A stretch of DNA of 64,000 bases from Oscillospiraceae bacterium (GCA_022799035.1 JAAWNQ010000001.1:1-64000); one strand, 5' to 3'. Positions 46,433 to 54,916 are shown, numbered from the stretch's first letter. Made by a program: numbers and translations. The notes: a model not told the origin generated them from the letters alone.

Positions 46433-47314
46433 CTAAGTGAGAGAAGAGAAGCACCGGGAAAACATCCGCCGGAACCCCTCGGGGGGAGGAGCGGTGAAGG
46501 AGAGAAGCTTTCCGGAATGAGGATCGGTGAGGGACAACTCATAGGCATGAAGCCCCAGCCGGCCGATAGGGCTGGAGTGGGCCTCGTACTTTTTGTCCCC
46601 AATGACGGGATGACCCAATTCCGCAAGGTGGGTCCGGATCTGATTTTTTCGCCCGGTATCCAACTCCACATCCAGAAGGGAATATCCCTTCCGGCGGGCC
46701 AGAACGGTATAGCGGGTCACCGCCTCCTTGCCCTCGCTTCCTTTGGCGGAGTATACTTTGTGGATTTTATTCTCGGTGAGAAGGGAGCGACATACCCCGC
46801 TGTCGGGCAGGTCCTCCCCCTCCACGATGGCCCAATAGCCTCGCTTTTTCACCAGATTGTTCCAGTCCTCCTGAAGGGCCTCCTTCAGGGCGGGATCCTT
46901 GGCAAACAGAAGGACTCCCGAGGTATCTCGGTCCAGCCGGTGGACCACAAAGAGCCGATTGTGGGGATCCCGGGCCCGGAGATAGTCGGCGGTCATTCGG
47001 TATGCGGTGCGGCTTTTCTGGGTCTCGGTAGACACAGAGAGGAGCCCCGCGGGCTTATGGATGACCAGCAGCCCCTTATCCTCATAGAGGACAGGGAAGG
47101 GGAGAACGGCACCTTTGGCCTGGGGCAGGACGGTGACCATCTGCCCAGGAACAAGGGGAAGATCAAACTGCCGCTGAGGAATATTGTCTACCAGTACCTG
47201 TCCCCGGGAAAGAAGATGTTTGACGCTGTTTCGGGACTGGCCGGAGACGTGTAAAAGCAAAAAATCCAGCAGGGAGGCGGCGCTCTCTACCGGGAAAGAG
47301 GTTTCTTGTTTCAT
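46433..47314 (-). CDS. RluA family 23S rRNA pseudouridine synthase
   Basis: A 293-residue protein with an S4-like N-terminal segment (SVKHLLSRGQVLVDN), the catalytic HRLDRDTSGVLLFAK (Asp nucleophile) and ELDTGRKNQIRTHLAELGHPVIGD. It belongs to the RluA/RluD clade, and the exact uridine is unknown. Its start codon 47314 follows aaggaggggctt. A promoter is at 47342-47370. Confidence 0.92.
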   Translation of the reverse strand: MKQETSFPVESAASLLDFLLLHVSGQSRNSVKHLLSRGQVLVDNIPQRQFDLPLVPGQMVTVLPQAKGAVLPFPVLYEDKGLLVIHKPAGLLSVSTETQKSRTAYRMTADYLRARDPHNRLFVVHRLDRDTSGVLLFAKDPALKEALQEDWNNLVKKRGYWAIVEGEDLPDSGVCRSLLTENKIHKVYSAKGSEGKEAVTRYTVLARRKGYSLLDVELDTGRKNQIRTHLAELGHPVIGDKKYEAHSSPIGRLGLHAYELSLTDPHSGKLLSFTAPPPEGFRRMFSRCFSSLT

Positions 47315-47341
47315 AAGCCCCTCCTTGATGGGATATTTTTC

Positions 47342-47370
47342 ATTATACTCTATCGCAGAGAAAGAATCAA
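47342..47370 (-). promoter_or_regulatory. sigma-A promoter of the rluA-fbp operon
   Basis: On the minus strand TTGATT (47365-47370), 17 bases, TATAAT (47342-47347). Confidence 0.8.
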
Positions 47371-47392
47371 GGGAGCCGTCCTGCAAAAACCT

Positions 47393-47421
47393 TTGAGAAA
47401 AGGGGAAAGGGGTAGTATAAT
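47393..47421 (+). promoter_or_regulatory. sigma-A promoter of the GH5 gene
   Basis: TTGAGA (47393-47398), 17 bases, TATAAT (47416-47421), 25 bases before the start codon. Confidence 0.8.
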
Positions 47422-47446
47422 AAGTAAAAAAAGAGGGGGAAGAAAG

Positions 47447-49036
47447 ATGGAAAAGTTATTGCGGTATTGGGTCGGTTCGATTCTTGGCGTCCTGCTTTTG
47501 ATTACGGCTGCGGCTCAAGGGGTAACATTTCCGGACGTGGCCGCAGGCAGTTGGTATGGGGCAGCGGTGGAGGAGATGACTCAGAAAGGGCTGCTCACCG
47601 GCTGTGATGATGGGACCTTCCAGCCCATGCGGGAGATCTCGGCGGCAGAGTTCGTGGTCATTACCCTGCGCTGTACGGGCCGGGAATTGACGTTGGGTGA
47701 GGGACACTGGGCTTCGGCAGCGTTAAGCTATGCCCGTGATGAGGGGTGGTTTGACTGGGATGAACTTTCCTTTGACAGGGGTTGCTGGACAGCCTGTGAT
47801 GAGCCCATCTCCCGCCAACTGGCGGTAAAGATTTTGATGAAAGCCCTGCTTCCCAACACAAAATATGATTTTAATGTGGAATCACAAAAAATCAGTGACT
47901 TTTCCAGCTTAAATGGACGATATTATGAGGCGGTACTGTCAGCCAGTGCCGCTGGGATCATAAAGGGGGATGAGGCGGGAGCCTTCCATCCGGAGCGAGG
48001 CCTTACAAGGGCGGAGGCCTGCGTCCTGTTTCAGAGGGCTTTGGACCGAAGGGAGAACCTGCCCCCCTCCCAGGCAGACCCGGGGCCAAAGACCCCGTCG
48101 CAGAATATGGAGACGGTATCCGGTGGTGTTTCGGAAAATGGGTGGCTTCAGGTAAAGGGGACTCAGCTTTGCAATGAAGCAGGGGAGCCTGTTGCCTTAC
48201 ATGGCATGAGCTCCCATGGTCTTCAGTGGTACGGTCACTTTGTTAACAGCCAGACCATCCAGAACACGGCCGCCTATGGAGCCAATGTGTTCCGGATCGC
48301 CATGTATACCGGTGAGGGCGGATACCTTTCTCAGCCAGATGTTATAAAGGAAAAAGCCTTTGAGGCGATAGACGCCGCTGTTCAAAATGATATGTATGCC
48401 ATCCTGGATTGGCATATCCTCTCCGATGGAAACCCTATGAACCATGTGACGGAAGCGGAAATCTTTTTTGCTGAGGCGGCGGAACGCTATGCTGAAACGC
48501 CCAATATCATTTATGAGATATGCAATGAGCCCAATGGAAATGTGACCTGGGCAGGGGATGTGAAGCCATATGCGCAGAGGTTGGTTTCCGTGATCCGAGC
48601 CCGGTCTCCCAAGAGTATTATTCTCATTGGTAGTCCTACATGGAGCCAGGACATCCACCTGGCAGCGGCCGATCCAATAGAGGGTGAGAACCTGATGTAT
48701 ACCTTCCATTTTTACGCGGGGACCCACGGGCAAGATCTGAGAAACCGGATCGACAGCGCCCGGGCGGCCGGTTTATCTGTCTTTGTCTCCGAGTGGGGAA
48801 CCAGTCGGGCTGACGGCAGCGGTGGGGTATTTCTGGAGGAGAGCAGGGTCTGGCTGGATTATTTGGAGGAGCGGGGGATCAGCTGGTGCAACTGGTCTTT
48901 GTGCGATAAGGATGAGACCTCCGCGGCCCTAAAACCGGGAACCGCCCCAGACCGGGATTGGACAGAAAAAGATCTGACTGTCTCGGGACAATTTGTTTTT
49001 TCGCGGTTCATCAGCTCAAAGGATGAGGTCAAATAG
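47447..49036 (+). CDS. secreted SLH-domain GH5 glycoside hydrolase (cellulase-like)
   Basis: A 529-residue protein with a signal peptide (residues 1-24), two SLH-like repeats (about 26-78, starting TFPDVAAGSWYGAAVEEM, and 145-200) for cell-wall anchoring, a Pro/Ser linker (205-235) and a GH5 catalytic domain (about 240-525). The acid/base is Glu361 (IYEICNEPNG) and the nucleophile Glu449 (FVSEWGTS). It belongs to the endoglucanase type, and the polysaccharide is not known. It has its own promoter and terminator and no sugar transporter nearby. Confidence 0.9.
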   Translation: MEKLLRYWVGSILGVLLLITAAAQGVTFPDVAAGSWYGAAVEEMTQKGLLTGCDDGTFQPMREISAAEFVVITLRCTGRELTLGEGHWASAALSYARDEGWFDWDELSFDRGCWTACDEPISRQLAVKILMKALLPNTKYDFNVESQKISDFSSLNGRYYEAVLSASAAGIIKGDEAGAFHPERGLTRAEACVLFQRALDRRENLPPSQADPGPKTPSQNMETVSGGVSENGWLQVKGTQLCNEAGEPVALHGMSSHGLQWYGHFVNSQTIQNTAAYGANVFRIAMYTGEGGYLSQPDVIKEKAFEAIDAAVQNDMYAILDWHILSDGNPMNHVTEAEIFFAEAAERYAETPNIIYEICNEPNGNVTWAGDVKPYAQRLVSVIRARSPKSIILIGSPTWSQDIHLAAADPIEGENLMYTFHFYAGTHGQDLRNRIDSARAAGLSVFVSEWGTSRADGSGGVFLEESRVWLDYLEERGISWCNWSLCDKDETSAALKPGTAPDRDWTEKDLTVSGQFVFSRFISSKDEVK

Positions 49037-49111
49037 AAGCGGTTTTAGATGATAAAGATGCTCATTCCGACAACCGTCTTTCATTAAGAATACGTTGCGA
49101 AATAAGAAAAG

Positions 49112-49139
49112 GGCCGCTCTTTGTATGGAGCGGCCTTTT
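49112..49139 (+). terminator. terminator of the GH5 gene
   Basis: ggccgctc (49112-49119) and gagcggcc (49128-49135) pair perfectly and are followed by ttttt. Confidence 0.85.
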
Positions 49140-49140
49140 T

Positions 49141-49161
49141 CGTGTGCAAATCCGTGTGCAA
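49141..49161 (+). repeat. 9-bp tandem direct repeat
   Basis: cgtgtgcaa occurs twice (49141-49149 and 49153-49161) with a 3-base gap, at the edge of an AT-rich 100-base stretch just beyond the tRNA terminator. It may be arm-site debris of a former element. Confidence 0.4.
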
Positions 49162-49251
49162 TTTTCTTTCCGAAAATGAATTTAAGATTCCAAAAGCGAA
49201 TTCAATTTCCCGATTTGGAATATTATCGACCACCCACAAACCGTTGAAAAC

Positions 49252-49289
49252 AAATAAAAAATCCCGAAACCATTGAGGTTTCAGGATTT
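49252..49289 (-). terminator. terminator of the tRNA-Pro gene
   Basis: A 13-bp stem (49259-49271 with 49277-49289) with one G-T pair ends in a run of T's on the minus strand. Confidence 0.82.
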
Positions 49290-49296
49290 CTTTTTT

Positions 49297-49372
49297 TGGT
49301 CCGAGTGGCGGGATTTGAACCCACGGCCTCATGGTCCCGAACCATGCGCGCTACCAACTGCGCTACACCCGG
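49297..49372 (-). tRNA. tRNA-Pro (CGG anticodon)
   Basis: A 76-base gene read on the minus strand, from CCGGGTGTAGCGCAG at the 5' end to GGTTCAAATCC in the T arm and a CCA encoded in the genome. The acceptor stem is CCGGGTG with CACTCGG, followed by A. The anticodon loop is TTCGGGA with anticodon CGG, which reads CCG. C1-G72 is the normal prolyl identity pair. It has its own promoter and terminator. Confidence 0.95.
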
Positions 49373-49425
49373 ATGATCGGTAATTCTGTTTTGATGACCC
49401 CATACTGACCCAAAACGCATTTGCT

Positions 49426-49454
49426 ATTATAGCGGTATCAAAATGGAATGTCAA
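49426..49454 (-). promoter_or_regulatory. sigma-A promoter of tRNA-Pro
   Basis: On the minus strand perfect TTGACA (49449-49454), 17 bases, perfect TATAAT (49426-49431). Confidence 0.9.
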
Positions 49455-49477
49455 GCCCTGGGATGGAGGACGTGCCT

Positions 49478-49506
49478 GCATAGTTTTAATTTGGAAATCA
49501 TAGACT
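49478..49506 (+). promoter_or_regulatory. candidate sigma-E promoter of spoIVFA-spoIVFB
   Basis: GCATAGT (49478-49484), 14 bases, CATAGACT (49499-49506) resemble the mother-cell sigma-E pattern (kmATATT and CATACAnT), each with one mismatch. It is 28 bases before the gene. The B. subtilis homologues are sigma-E dependent. Confidence 0.55.
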
Positions 49507-49533
49507 GTCCCATGACAAAAGGAGTGGGACGAT

Positions 49534-50508
49534 ATGGAAAGGACAGCGGGACGGCGAATCTACCATGGAAACAGAGGACAAAAAGTGACGCTGGGGGAGC
49601 GGGAAAAACGAAGACTGATACAGTTGGGAGTATGTCTGGCGCTTTTTCTCACTGTCTTTTTTACAAAGGGCTTGGACAGGCTGGCGGAACTCCGGACCGA
49701 TTTGGGAAACGCCATTGGAAACGATGTGAATTTTAAGGCGGTTTTTGCGGATATGGGCTGGTCCCTGGCCTCAGGGCAGCCTGTGGGGAAAACTTTGAAT
49801 GAACTATGGGTAAGCGTTTTCCTGCCCCAGGAGAAGGAGACGCTGGGAGGCTGGGACGACGGACCGCTCTACCGTATCGCCTGCCGGGAGCTGGAAAAAA
49901 CGGAGGGGACTGCAGCCCGGCTTCTGCGTAAAGAAACGGGGGAGAGTGTTTGGGAGGACCCTATGGCCGCCAGTGGGAGCAGGCAAGAGAAAGCGGCGGA
50001 ACCGCAGACCCAGCCCACGAGCCCCCCGGCGGCGGAGCCTGCGGTGGTTCAGGTGGAGTATACCGGACCGGATCTTCCTGACAAAACCACCATGGACCGA
50101 TATGCCCTGGGCCTAGAGAAAACGGTAAGCCCGGTGTGTTCCGTGATAACCTCAGAATTTGGCTGGCGGGAACATCCTCTTTCTGGAGGCGAAAAGTTCC
50201 ATTATGGAGTAGACCTGCGGGCGGAGGAGGGAACGACAGTACAGGCTTTTGCGGCGGGGACGGTGGACTATATCGGAGAGAGCGATGTTTATGGCCAGTA
50301 TCTCCAACTCCGTCACGGAAATGGGATAACCTCTTTTTACGCCCATTGCTCCAAGCTCTGCGTCCAGAAAGGACAGCAGGTGCAGGCGGGGGAGAAGGTG
50401 GCGGAATCGGGAGCCACCGGGGATGTGACGGGACCCCACCTTCACTTTGAAATGAAAAAGGATGGGGTGCGGCTGAATCCGGCCTATTATATTGACTTCC
50501 AGCCATGA
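49534..50508 (+). CDS. spoIVFA: SpoIVFA-like membrane protein with LytM/M23 domain
   Basis: A 324-residue protein with a basic N-terminus, one membrane helix (LIQLGVCLALFLTVFFTKG, about residues 28-47), a long variable region and a C-terminal LytM domain (about 205-320). The metal ligands FHYGVD and FYAHCS plus GPHLHFEM are all present. It is followed by an S2P protease, which matches the B. subtilis SpoIVFA/SpoIVFB pair, where SpoIVFA holds the protease inactive until signalled. The assignment rests on this pairing and a sigma-E-like promoter. A free wall peptidase is the alternative. Confidence 0.75.
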   Translation: MERTAGRRIYHGNRGQKVTLGEREKRRLIQLGVCLALFLTVFFTKGLDRLAELRTDLGNAIGNDVNFKAVFADMGWSLASGQPVGKTLNELWVSVFLPQEKETLGGWDDGPLYRIACRELEKTEGTAARLLRKETGESVWEDPMAASGSRQEKAAEPQTQPTSPPAAEPAVVQVEYTGPDLPDKTTMDRYALGLEKTVSPVCSVITSEFGWREHPLSGGEKFHYGVDLRAEEGTTVQAFAAGTVDYIGESDVYGQYLQLRHGNGITSFYAHCSKLCVQKGQQVQAGEKVAESGATGDVTGPHLHFEMKKDGVRLNPAYYIDFQP

Positions 50509-51110
50509 AAATAGGACGGCTGGAGGTCAGCGGCGGAGCCCTGATGGGGCTGGCTCTCTTATACTATCTGGATCGGGAGGGGATTTTTGGCTGGGTGCTG
50601 CTGGGATGCTTGCTCCATGAGCTGGGCCACTGGGGGACCATCCGGGCCCTGGGGGGGAGAGTGACCCGTCTCCGGTTTAGCTGCGCAGGGGCGGAGCTTC
50701 GTCTGTCTGCCGCCCATCCTCTGCCGGCCTGGGGGATGGTCCTGGCGGCCTTGGCAGGGCCGGCGGTGAATCTGCTGTTGGCCTGGGGAAGTATCTATTT
50801 GGCGCGAAATGGCCTGGGGGAACGGCTCTATTTTTTTGCTGGCCTAAACCTGGGGCTGGCGCTGTTCAATCTCCTGCCCGCCGAGTGGCTGGATGGGGGG
50901 AAGGCCCTGAAAAGCATCCTGACCCAGTTAGGACAGGAGGAGCTGGGGGAGAAGCTGGGTATCCTTTGCTCGGATATGGTGGCGGCGCTGCTGTTGGGCG
51001 CCGGACTGATCCTTCTGTGGGAGAGCGGCGGGAGAAATTTTACATTGCTCATTGCAGGGGTGTGGATGGCAGCCGCGGCCCGGAAGTCGGAACGGGAGAA
51101 CATAGCCTGA
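50505..51110 (+). CDS. spoIVFB: M50 site-2 protease, SpoIVFB-like
   Basis: A 201-residue membrane protease with about six helices. The zinc motif is HELGH (residues 39-43) and the second site is NLLPAEWLDGGKAL (Asp). In B. subtilis it cleaves pro-sigma-K after engulfment. ATGA overlap with the preceding gene shows translational coupling. CBS domains are absent. Confidence 0.85.
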   Translation: MKIGRLEVSGGALMGLALLYYLDREGIFGWVLLGCLLHELGHWGTIRALGGRVTRLRFSCAGAELRLSAAHPLPAWGMVLAALAGPAVNLLLAWGSIYLARNGLGERLYFFAGLNLGLALFNLLPAEWLDGGKALKSILTQLGQEELGEKLGILCSDMVAALLLGAGLILLWESGGRNFTLLIAGVWMAAAARKSERENIA

Positions 51111-51136
51111 AAAAGAAGAAAAAATGAAAATTTTAC

Positions 51137-51165
51137 TTGCATCCGCCAAGGGATTGTGGTAAAAT
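51137..51165 (+). promoter_or_regulatory. sigma-A promoter of rplS
   Basis: TTGCAT (51137-51142), 17 bases, TAAAAT (51160-51165). The leader is about 95 bases. Confidence 0.78.
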
Positions 51166-51171
51166 ACCACA

Positions 51172-51260
51172 GTCTCAATAAAGGGTGTTCCGCTGCGGCG
51201 CTGTCCCATCAGGAGTGACGGCATAAAAGCCGGTATGAACGCCTATAAATTAGGAGGAAG
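51172..51260 (+). promoter_or_regulatory. structured leader of rplS
   Basis: The leader contains ttccgctgcggcgctg and gacggcataaaagccggt hairpins (around 51188-51205 and 51219-51236). Ribosomal protein L19 leaders that autoregulate exist in Firmicutes, but I cannot match this one to the known motif by eye. Confidence 0.35.
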
Positions 51261-51266
51261 CAAAAA

Positions 51267-51608
51267 ATGGATCTTATGCAGGCTTTTACCGCCAAGTACG
51301 TGAAGGAAGAGCCCCCCAAGGCCGATATCGGCGACACCGTTCGGGTGCACGTGAAGGTCAAGGAGGGTAGCCGGGAGCGTATCCAGGTGTTCGAGGGCAC
51401 CGTCATCGCCAAGAAGCACGGTGGCATCGACGAGAGCATCACTGTCCGCCGCATTTCCTATGGCGTCGGTGTGGAGAAGGTATTCCCCCTTCATGCTCCC
51501 GCTGTGGAGAAGATCGAGCTTGTCCGCAAGGGCAAGGTTCGCCGGGCGAAGCTCTACTACCTGCGTGACCGCGTGGGCAAGGGCGCCAAGCTGAAGGAGA
51601 AGCTGTAA
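51267..51608 (+). CDS. rplS: ribosomal protein L19
   Basis: A 113-residue protein with [25 protein letters not shown] and [21 protein letters not shown], the L19 signature. It is placed at the 30S-50S interface. It has its own promoter and terminator here rather than following trmD. Confidence 0.97.
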   Translation: MDLMQAFTAKYVKEEPPKADIGDTVRVHVKVKEGSRERIQVFEGTVIAKKHGGIDESITVRRISYGVGVEKVFPLHAPAVEKIELVRKGKVRRAKLYYLRDRVGKGAKLKEKL

Positions 51609-51624
51609 GGCTGAAAAACCATTC

Positions 51625-51654
51625 AAAAAAGGAGCGGGTGACCGCTCCTTTTTT
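51625..51654 (+). terminator. terminator of rplS
   Basis: A 13-bp stem (51625-51637 with 51642-51654) with a four-base loop ending in six T's. Confidence 0.9.
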
Positions 51655-51676
51655 GTACCACTTAAGGGGAGAGAGT

Positions 51677-52135
51677 ATGGAGGGATTCCATCTGGTGAAG
51701 CTCCGCCGGGAACCGGAGCGGAGGAAGGCCATGGCCCAGTGGTTTCATAAGAGATGGGGTATTCTACTGGAGGCCTATGAGGAGAGTATGGTCCAGTGCC
51801 TGGAGGGCAAGGCTGCCGTGCCCCAGTGGTATCTGCTGATGGAGGGAGAGACCATCGCAGCCGGGGCGGGGGTCATTGAGAACGACTTTCATGACCGCCC
51901 CGACCTGCGGCCCAACCTCTGTGCCCTCTATGTAGAGCCGCCATACCGGGGGAAGGGGCTGGACCGCGCCCTTCTGAACGCGGTCCGGGCGGATATGGGG
52001 GAGCTGGGGGAGGAGAGGCTATACCTGGTTACCGACCACGTGGACTTCTATGAGAGATGCGGCTGGAAGTTCCTGACCCTGGTAAAGGACCCGGAAGGCC
52101 GGACTGAGAGGATGTATACGGTAAAAACCTGTTGA
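51677..52135 (+). CDS. GNAT family N-acetyltransferase
   Basis: A 152-residue acetyltransferase with an acetyl-CoA loop, LCALYVEPPYRGKGLDRALLNAV (about 88-110), and the C-terminal LVTDHVDFYERCGWKFL. The substrate is unknown. It sits after the rplS terminator and before a convergent gene. The start is ATG 51677 after agggga. Confidence 0.88.
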   Translation: MEGFHLVKLRREPERRKAMAQWFHKRWGILLEAYEESMVQCLEGKAAVPQWYLLMEGETIAAGAGVIENDFHDRPDLRPNLCALYVEPPYRGKGLDRALLNAVRADMGELGEERLYLVTDHVDFYERCGWKFLTLVKDPEGRTERMYTVKTC

Positions 52136-52142
52136 AGACTTT

Positions 52143-52898
52143 TCAAATGGCGAAAAGTTGTGTATAATGTTGTATCAAACCCAAAATGAGCAGATGGGCT
52201 GGGTAAAAAACATACCAGAGGTATTTTACTCCCCGGTGGTCCGGGCCCTTTTTCCCGTTGTAGAGGAAGGTGAGCCCTACTCCCAGCAGGGGACCAAGGG
52301 CATTGAGGGTAAAGTTGGACAAGCGCATTCCTTCGGTGACGCACAGAACCAACAGTTTCCATCGGCTGGAGGGATAGAGAAAGAGCCAGAGAAGGGCCTT
52401 TTTGCCCGTGGACCAGTGGTGGGTGAAGTGGAAGGCTAAAATGAACAGGACATACCTCCCGCCGCCCTCAAAAATAGCGAAGTGCCAGGACAGGACCACC
52501 GTCAAAGCCGCCAAAATATGACCAAGACAGGGCCGCATTTCATTGCCCCAGTCCATGAGGCGAAGGGTGAGAAGTCCGGTAAATTGGGTGAAGATAATGT
52601 TTCCATGGCTCTCAAACAGCAGATAATAGGGCCACTCTGCCAGACAGGCGAATAGGAACAGCCGCATGGCATACCGCCTCCAATCCTTCGTATGCCGATA
52701 CCCTTGGGCCACCGACCAAAGGAAGATGGGGGCGGCGACGCGGCCAATGTAGTGGGAGGCATGGAACAGCCCTTCGAACAGCTCTGTAGAGATATTGGGA
52801 AACAGCTCCGGTAGGAGCAGGGCTGGAGGATAGACATAGGCCACATGGTCGTAGAGCATTGACAACAGGGCGACAAGCTTTAACGCGAAAGAACTCAT
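52143..52898 (-). CDS. TraX family membrane protein
   Basis: A 251-residue protein with about seven membrane helices, the TraX fold found in plasmid pilin acetylases and many chromosomal relatives. ALKLVALLSMLYDHVAYV at the N-terminus and GYRHTKDWRRYAMRLFLFACLAEWPYYLLF are typical. Here it is a lone chromosomal gene with no transfer genes near, so a general surface acyltransferase is likely. Confidence 0.85.
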   Translation of the reverse strand: MSSFALKLVALLSMLYDHVAYVYPPALLLPELFPNISTELFEGLFHASHYIGRVAAPIFLWSVAQGYRHTKDWRRYAMRLFLFACLAEWPYYLLFESHGNIIFTQFTGLLTLRLMDWGNEMRPCLGHILAALTVVLSWHFAIFEGGGRYVLFILAFHFTHHWSTGKKALLWLFLYPSSRWKLLVLCVTEGMRLSNFTLNALGPLLGVGLTFLYNGKKGPDHRGVKYLWYVFYPAHLLILGLIQHYTQLFAI

Positions 52899-53000
52899 TT
52901 TTTATAGATACCTCCTTTTGACATGGAGGTATTATAGGGGACAGTTCTTACAGAAAAATGGACATTTTTCCGACAGATTTCTTACAAGGGAGGTGGGTCA

Positions 53001-53876
53001 ATGAATATCCAGTGGTACCCCGGCCATATGACCAAGACGAGAAGACAGATCGAGGCGGATATGGGGCAGGTGGACATGGTGGCCGAGATCATCGACGCCC
53101 GGATCCCCATCTCCTCCCGAAATCCGGATATCGACGCCATCTGTGCCGGGAAGCCCCGGCTCATCGTACTGAACCGGGCGGATCAGGCGGATCCTGAGGG
53201 AAACCGGGCTTGGGAAAAATATTTCCGGGGAAAAGGGTATGCCGTGATGGAGACCGACGCCAAGACCGGAAAAGGGGTAGGACAGTTCTCCGCCGCCTCC
53301 CGGGAACTTCTGCGGGAGCAGATCGAAAGATGGAGAGCAAAAGGTCTGGTGGGCCGTCCCGTCCGGGCTATGGTGGTAGGGGTGCCCAATGTGGGGAAAT
53401 CCACCTTTATCAACCAGGTGGCTAAGCGGAAATCCGCCAAGGCGGGAGACCGGCCCGGCGTGACCCGTGGCAAACAGTGGGTCACAGTGGACCAGGGCCT
53501 GTCCCTCCTGGATACCCCCGGCATCCTCTGGCCCAAGTTTGAGGACGAGGAAGTGGGCCTCCACCTGGCCTACACCGGAGCGGTGAAGGATGATATCATG
53601 GATGTGGAGACCCTGGCCTGTCGCCTGATGGACGATATGGCCAAGCGGTATCCCGGAGCTTTGCGGGAGCGGTACAAGGTAGAGGTCCCCTCCAAAGCGG
53701 AGGGGATGGATCCGGTGGCCTATGGCTACGAGCTGCTCCAGGCCGCCGCCGCCAAGCGGGGATTTCGGATCTCCGGCGGGGATGTGGATACGGAGCGGAT
53801 GGCCCACATCCTGCTGGATGAGCTCCGAGGGGGCAAGCTGGGACGCTTTACACTGGAGATGCCGGAGGAGTCCTGA
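53001..53876 (+). CDS. rbgA: ribosome biogenesis GTPase
   Basis: A 291-residue circularly permuted GTPase: the NRADQAD (G4) motif comes first, then GVPNVGKSTFINQVAKRK (G1), the G2 region RPGVTRG and DTPGILWPK (G3). An ANTAR-like C-terminus follows. It assembles the large ribosomal subunit. Start ATG 53001 follows agggaggtgggtca. It leads rbgA-rnhB-yraN. Confidence 0.95.
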   Translation: MNIQWYPGHMTKTRRQIEADMGQVDMVAEIIDARIPISSRNPDIDAICAGKPRLIVLNRADQADPEGNRAWEKYFRGKGYAVMETDAKTGKGVGQFSAASRELLREQIERWRAKGLVGRPVRAMVVGVPNVGKSTFINQVAKRKSAKAGDRPGVTRGKQWVTVDQGLSLLDTPGILWPKFEDEEVGLHLAYTGAVKDDIMDVETLACRLMDDMAKRYPGALRERYKVEVPSKAEGMDPVAYGYELLQAAAAKRGFRISGGDVDTERMAHILLDELRGGKLGRFTLEMPEES

Positions 53877-53913
53877 TCCAACCGCTTCTCCGGGTCGCGA
53901 AGGGAGGGCCGAC

Positions 53914-54531
53914 ATGGAAAAATGGGAGTATGAGGAGCAGTGTTGGGCCCAGGGCCTTGGACTGGTCTGCGGCTGTGATGAGGCAGGGGCGGGGCCCCTG
54001 GCGGGACCGGTCTACGCAGCCGCCGTCATTCTGCCGCGATACATAGATATACCCGGCCTCAACGATTCCAAGCAGCTTACCGAAAAGCGGCGGGAGGCCC
54101 TGTTTCCGGTCATTCAGGAGAGTGCGGAAGCCTGGGCGGTGGCCTTCGTGGACGCCGCCGAGATCGATGAGACCGATATCCTCAGCGCCCGGATGAAGGC
54201 AATGCAGAGGGCTGTGGACGCTCTGGCCCCCCGGCCAGACTTTGCCCTCATTGACGGCAACCGGGATAAGGGCAGGTCTGCCGCTATCACAACTCCCCAC
54301 CGCTGTATTGTAAAGGGAGATGGCCTGTCGGCCTCCGTAGCCGCCGCCTCGGTTTTAGCCAAAGTGAGCCGGGATCATTTCATGCTGGAGATGGCGGAAA
54401 AATACCCGGAATACCGGTTTGAGAAGCATAAGGGCTACGGCACAAAGCTTCACTATGAGATGCTGGACAAATACGGCCCCAGTCCCATCCATCGAAAGAC
54501 CTTCCTGAAAAGCTGGGAGGGAAAGGGATGA
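53914..54531 (+). CDS. rnhB: ribonuclease HII
   Basis: A 205-residue enzyme with GCDEAGAGPLAGPVYAAAV (Asp and Glu of the active site), a later DFALIDGNRD (Asp), SVLAKVSRDHFM and a C-terminal YPEYRFEKHKGYGTKLHYE. It removes RNA primers and misincorporated ribonucleotides. The start is ATG 53914 after agggaggg; a longer frame overlaps rbgA. It overlaps yraN (ATGA). Confidence 0.95.
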   Translation: MEKWEYEEQCWAQGLGLVCGCDEAGAGPLAGPVYAAAVILPRYIDIPGLNDSKQLTEKRREALFPVIQESAEAWAVAFVDAAEIDETDILSARMKAMQRAVDALAPRPDFALIDGNRDKGRSAAITTPHRCIVKGDGLSASVAAASVLAKVSRDHFMLEMAEKYPEYRFEKHKGYGTKLHYEMLDKYGPSPIHRKTFLKSWEGKG

Positions 54532-54902
54532 GTGTGGGAGGAGACAGAAAACTTTTGGGCCGCTGGGGGGAGACCCTGGTGGCGGAGGATCTGCGGAAAA
54601 AGGGTTGTACGATCCTGGCCGCGGGATGGCACTGCCGGTTTGGGGAGATTGATCTGATCGCCTCAGACGGGATCTATTTGCGGTTTGTGGAGGTGAAGCT
54701 TCGCCGAGATCCGCATTTTGCCCAGGCCAGAGAGTTTGTGGATGCCCGAAAGCAGGAGAAACTGCGTCTTTCGGCCCAGCTTTACCTGGCGGAAAACCCT
54801 ACGGATCTTCAGCCCCGCTTTGACGTGGCGGAGGTCTATGCCCCGGAAGGGCTGGATACAAGAAGGCCGGAGATCATCTATCTTGAAAACGCTTTTTCAT
54901 AA
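54528..54902 (+). CDS. YraN family (UPF0102) nuclease-fold protein
   Basis: A 124-residue protein with the family core GRWGETLVAEDLRKKGCTIL and GEIDLIASDGIYLRFVEVKLRR, which together form a PD-(D/E)xK nuclease-like site (Glu, Asp, Glu-x-Lys). The function is unknown. It is translationally coupled to rnhB, as in many bacteria. Confidence 0.93.
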   Translation: MSVGGDRKLLGRWGETLVAEDLRKKGCTILAAGWHCRFGEIDLIASDGIYLRFVEVKLRRDPHFAQAREFVDARKQEKLRLSAQLYLAENPTDLQPRFDVAEVYAPEGLDTRRPEIIYLENAFS

Positions 54903-54916
54903 GGAGAGCGAGACCC

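Noticed and set aside
47393-49036. GH5 gene as part of a polysaccharide utilisation cluster
   Set aside because: Neighbours are rluA, fbp and tRNA-Pro. There is no transporter, regulator or second glycosidase.
49297-49372. tRNA-Pro as attachment site of the integrase at 35.5 kb
   Set aside because: They are about 13 kb apart with many ordinary genes between and no second copy of the tRNA end was noticed near the integrase.
52143-52898. TraX-like gene as a sign of a conjugative element
   Set aside because: No relaxase, type IV secretion or integrase gene is near. TraX relatives are common in chromosomes.
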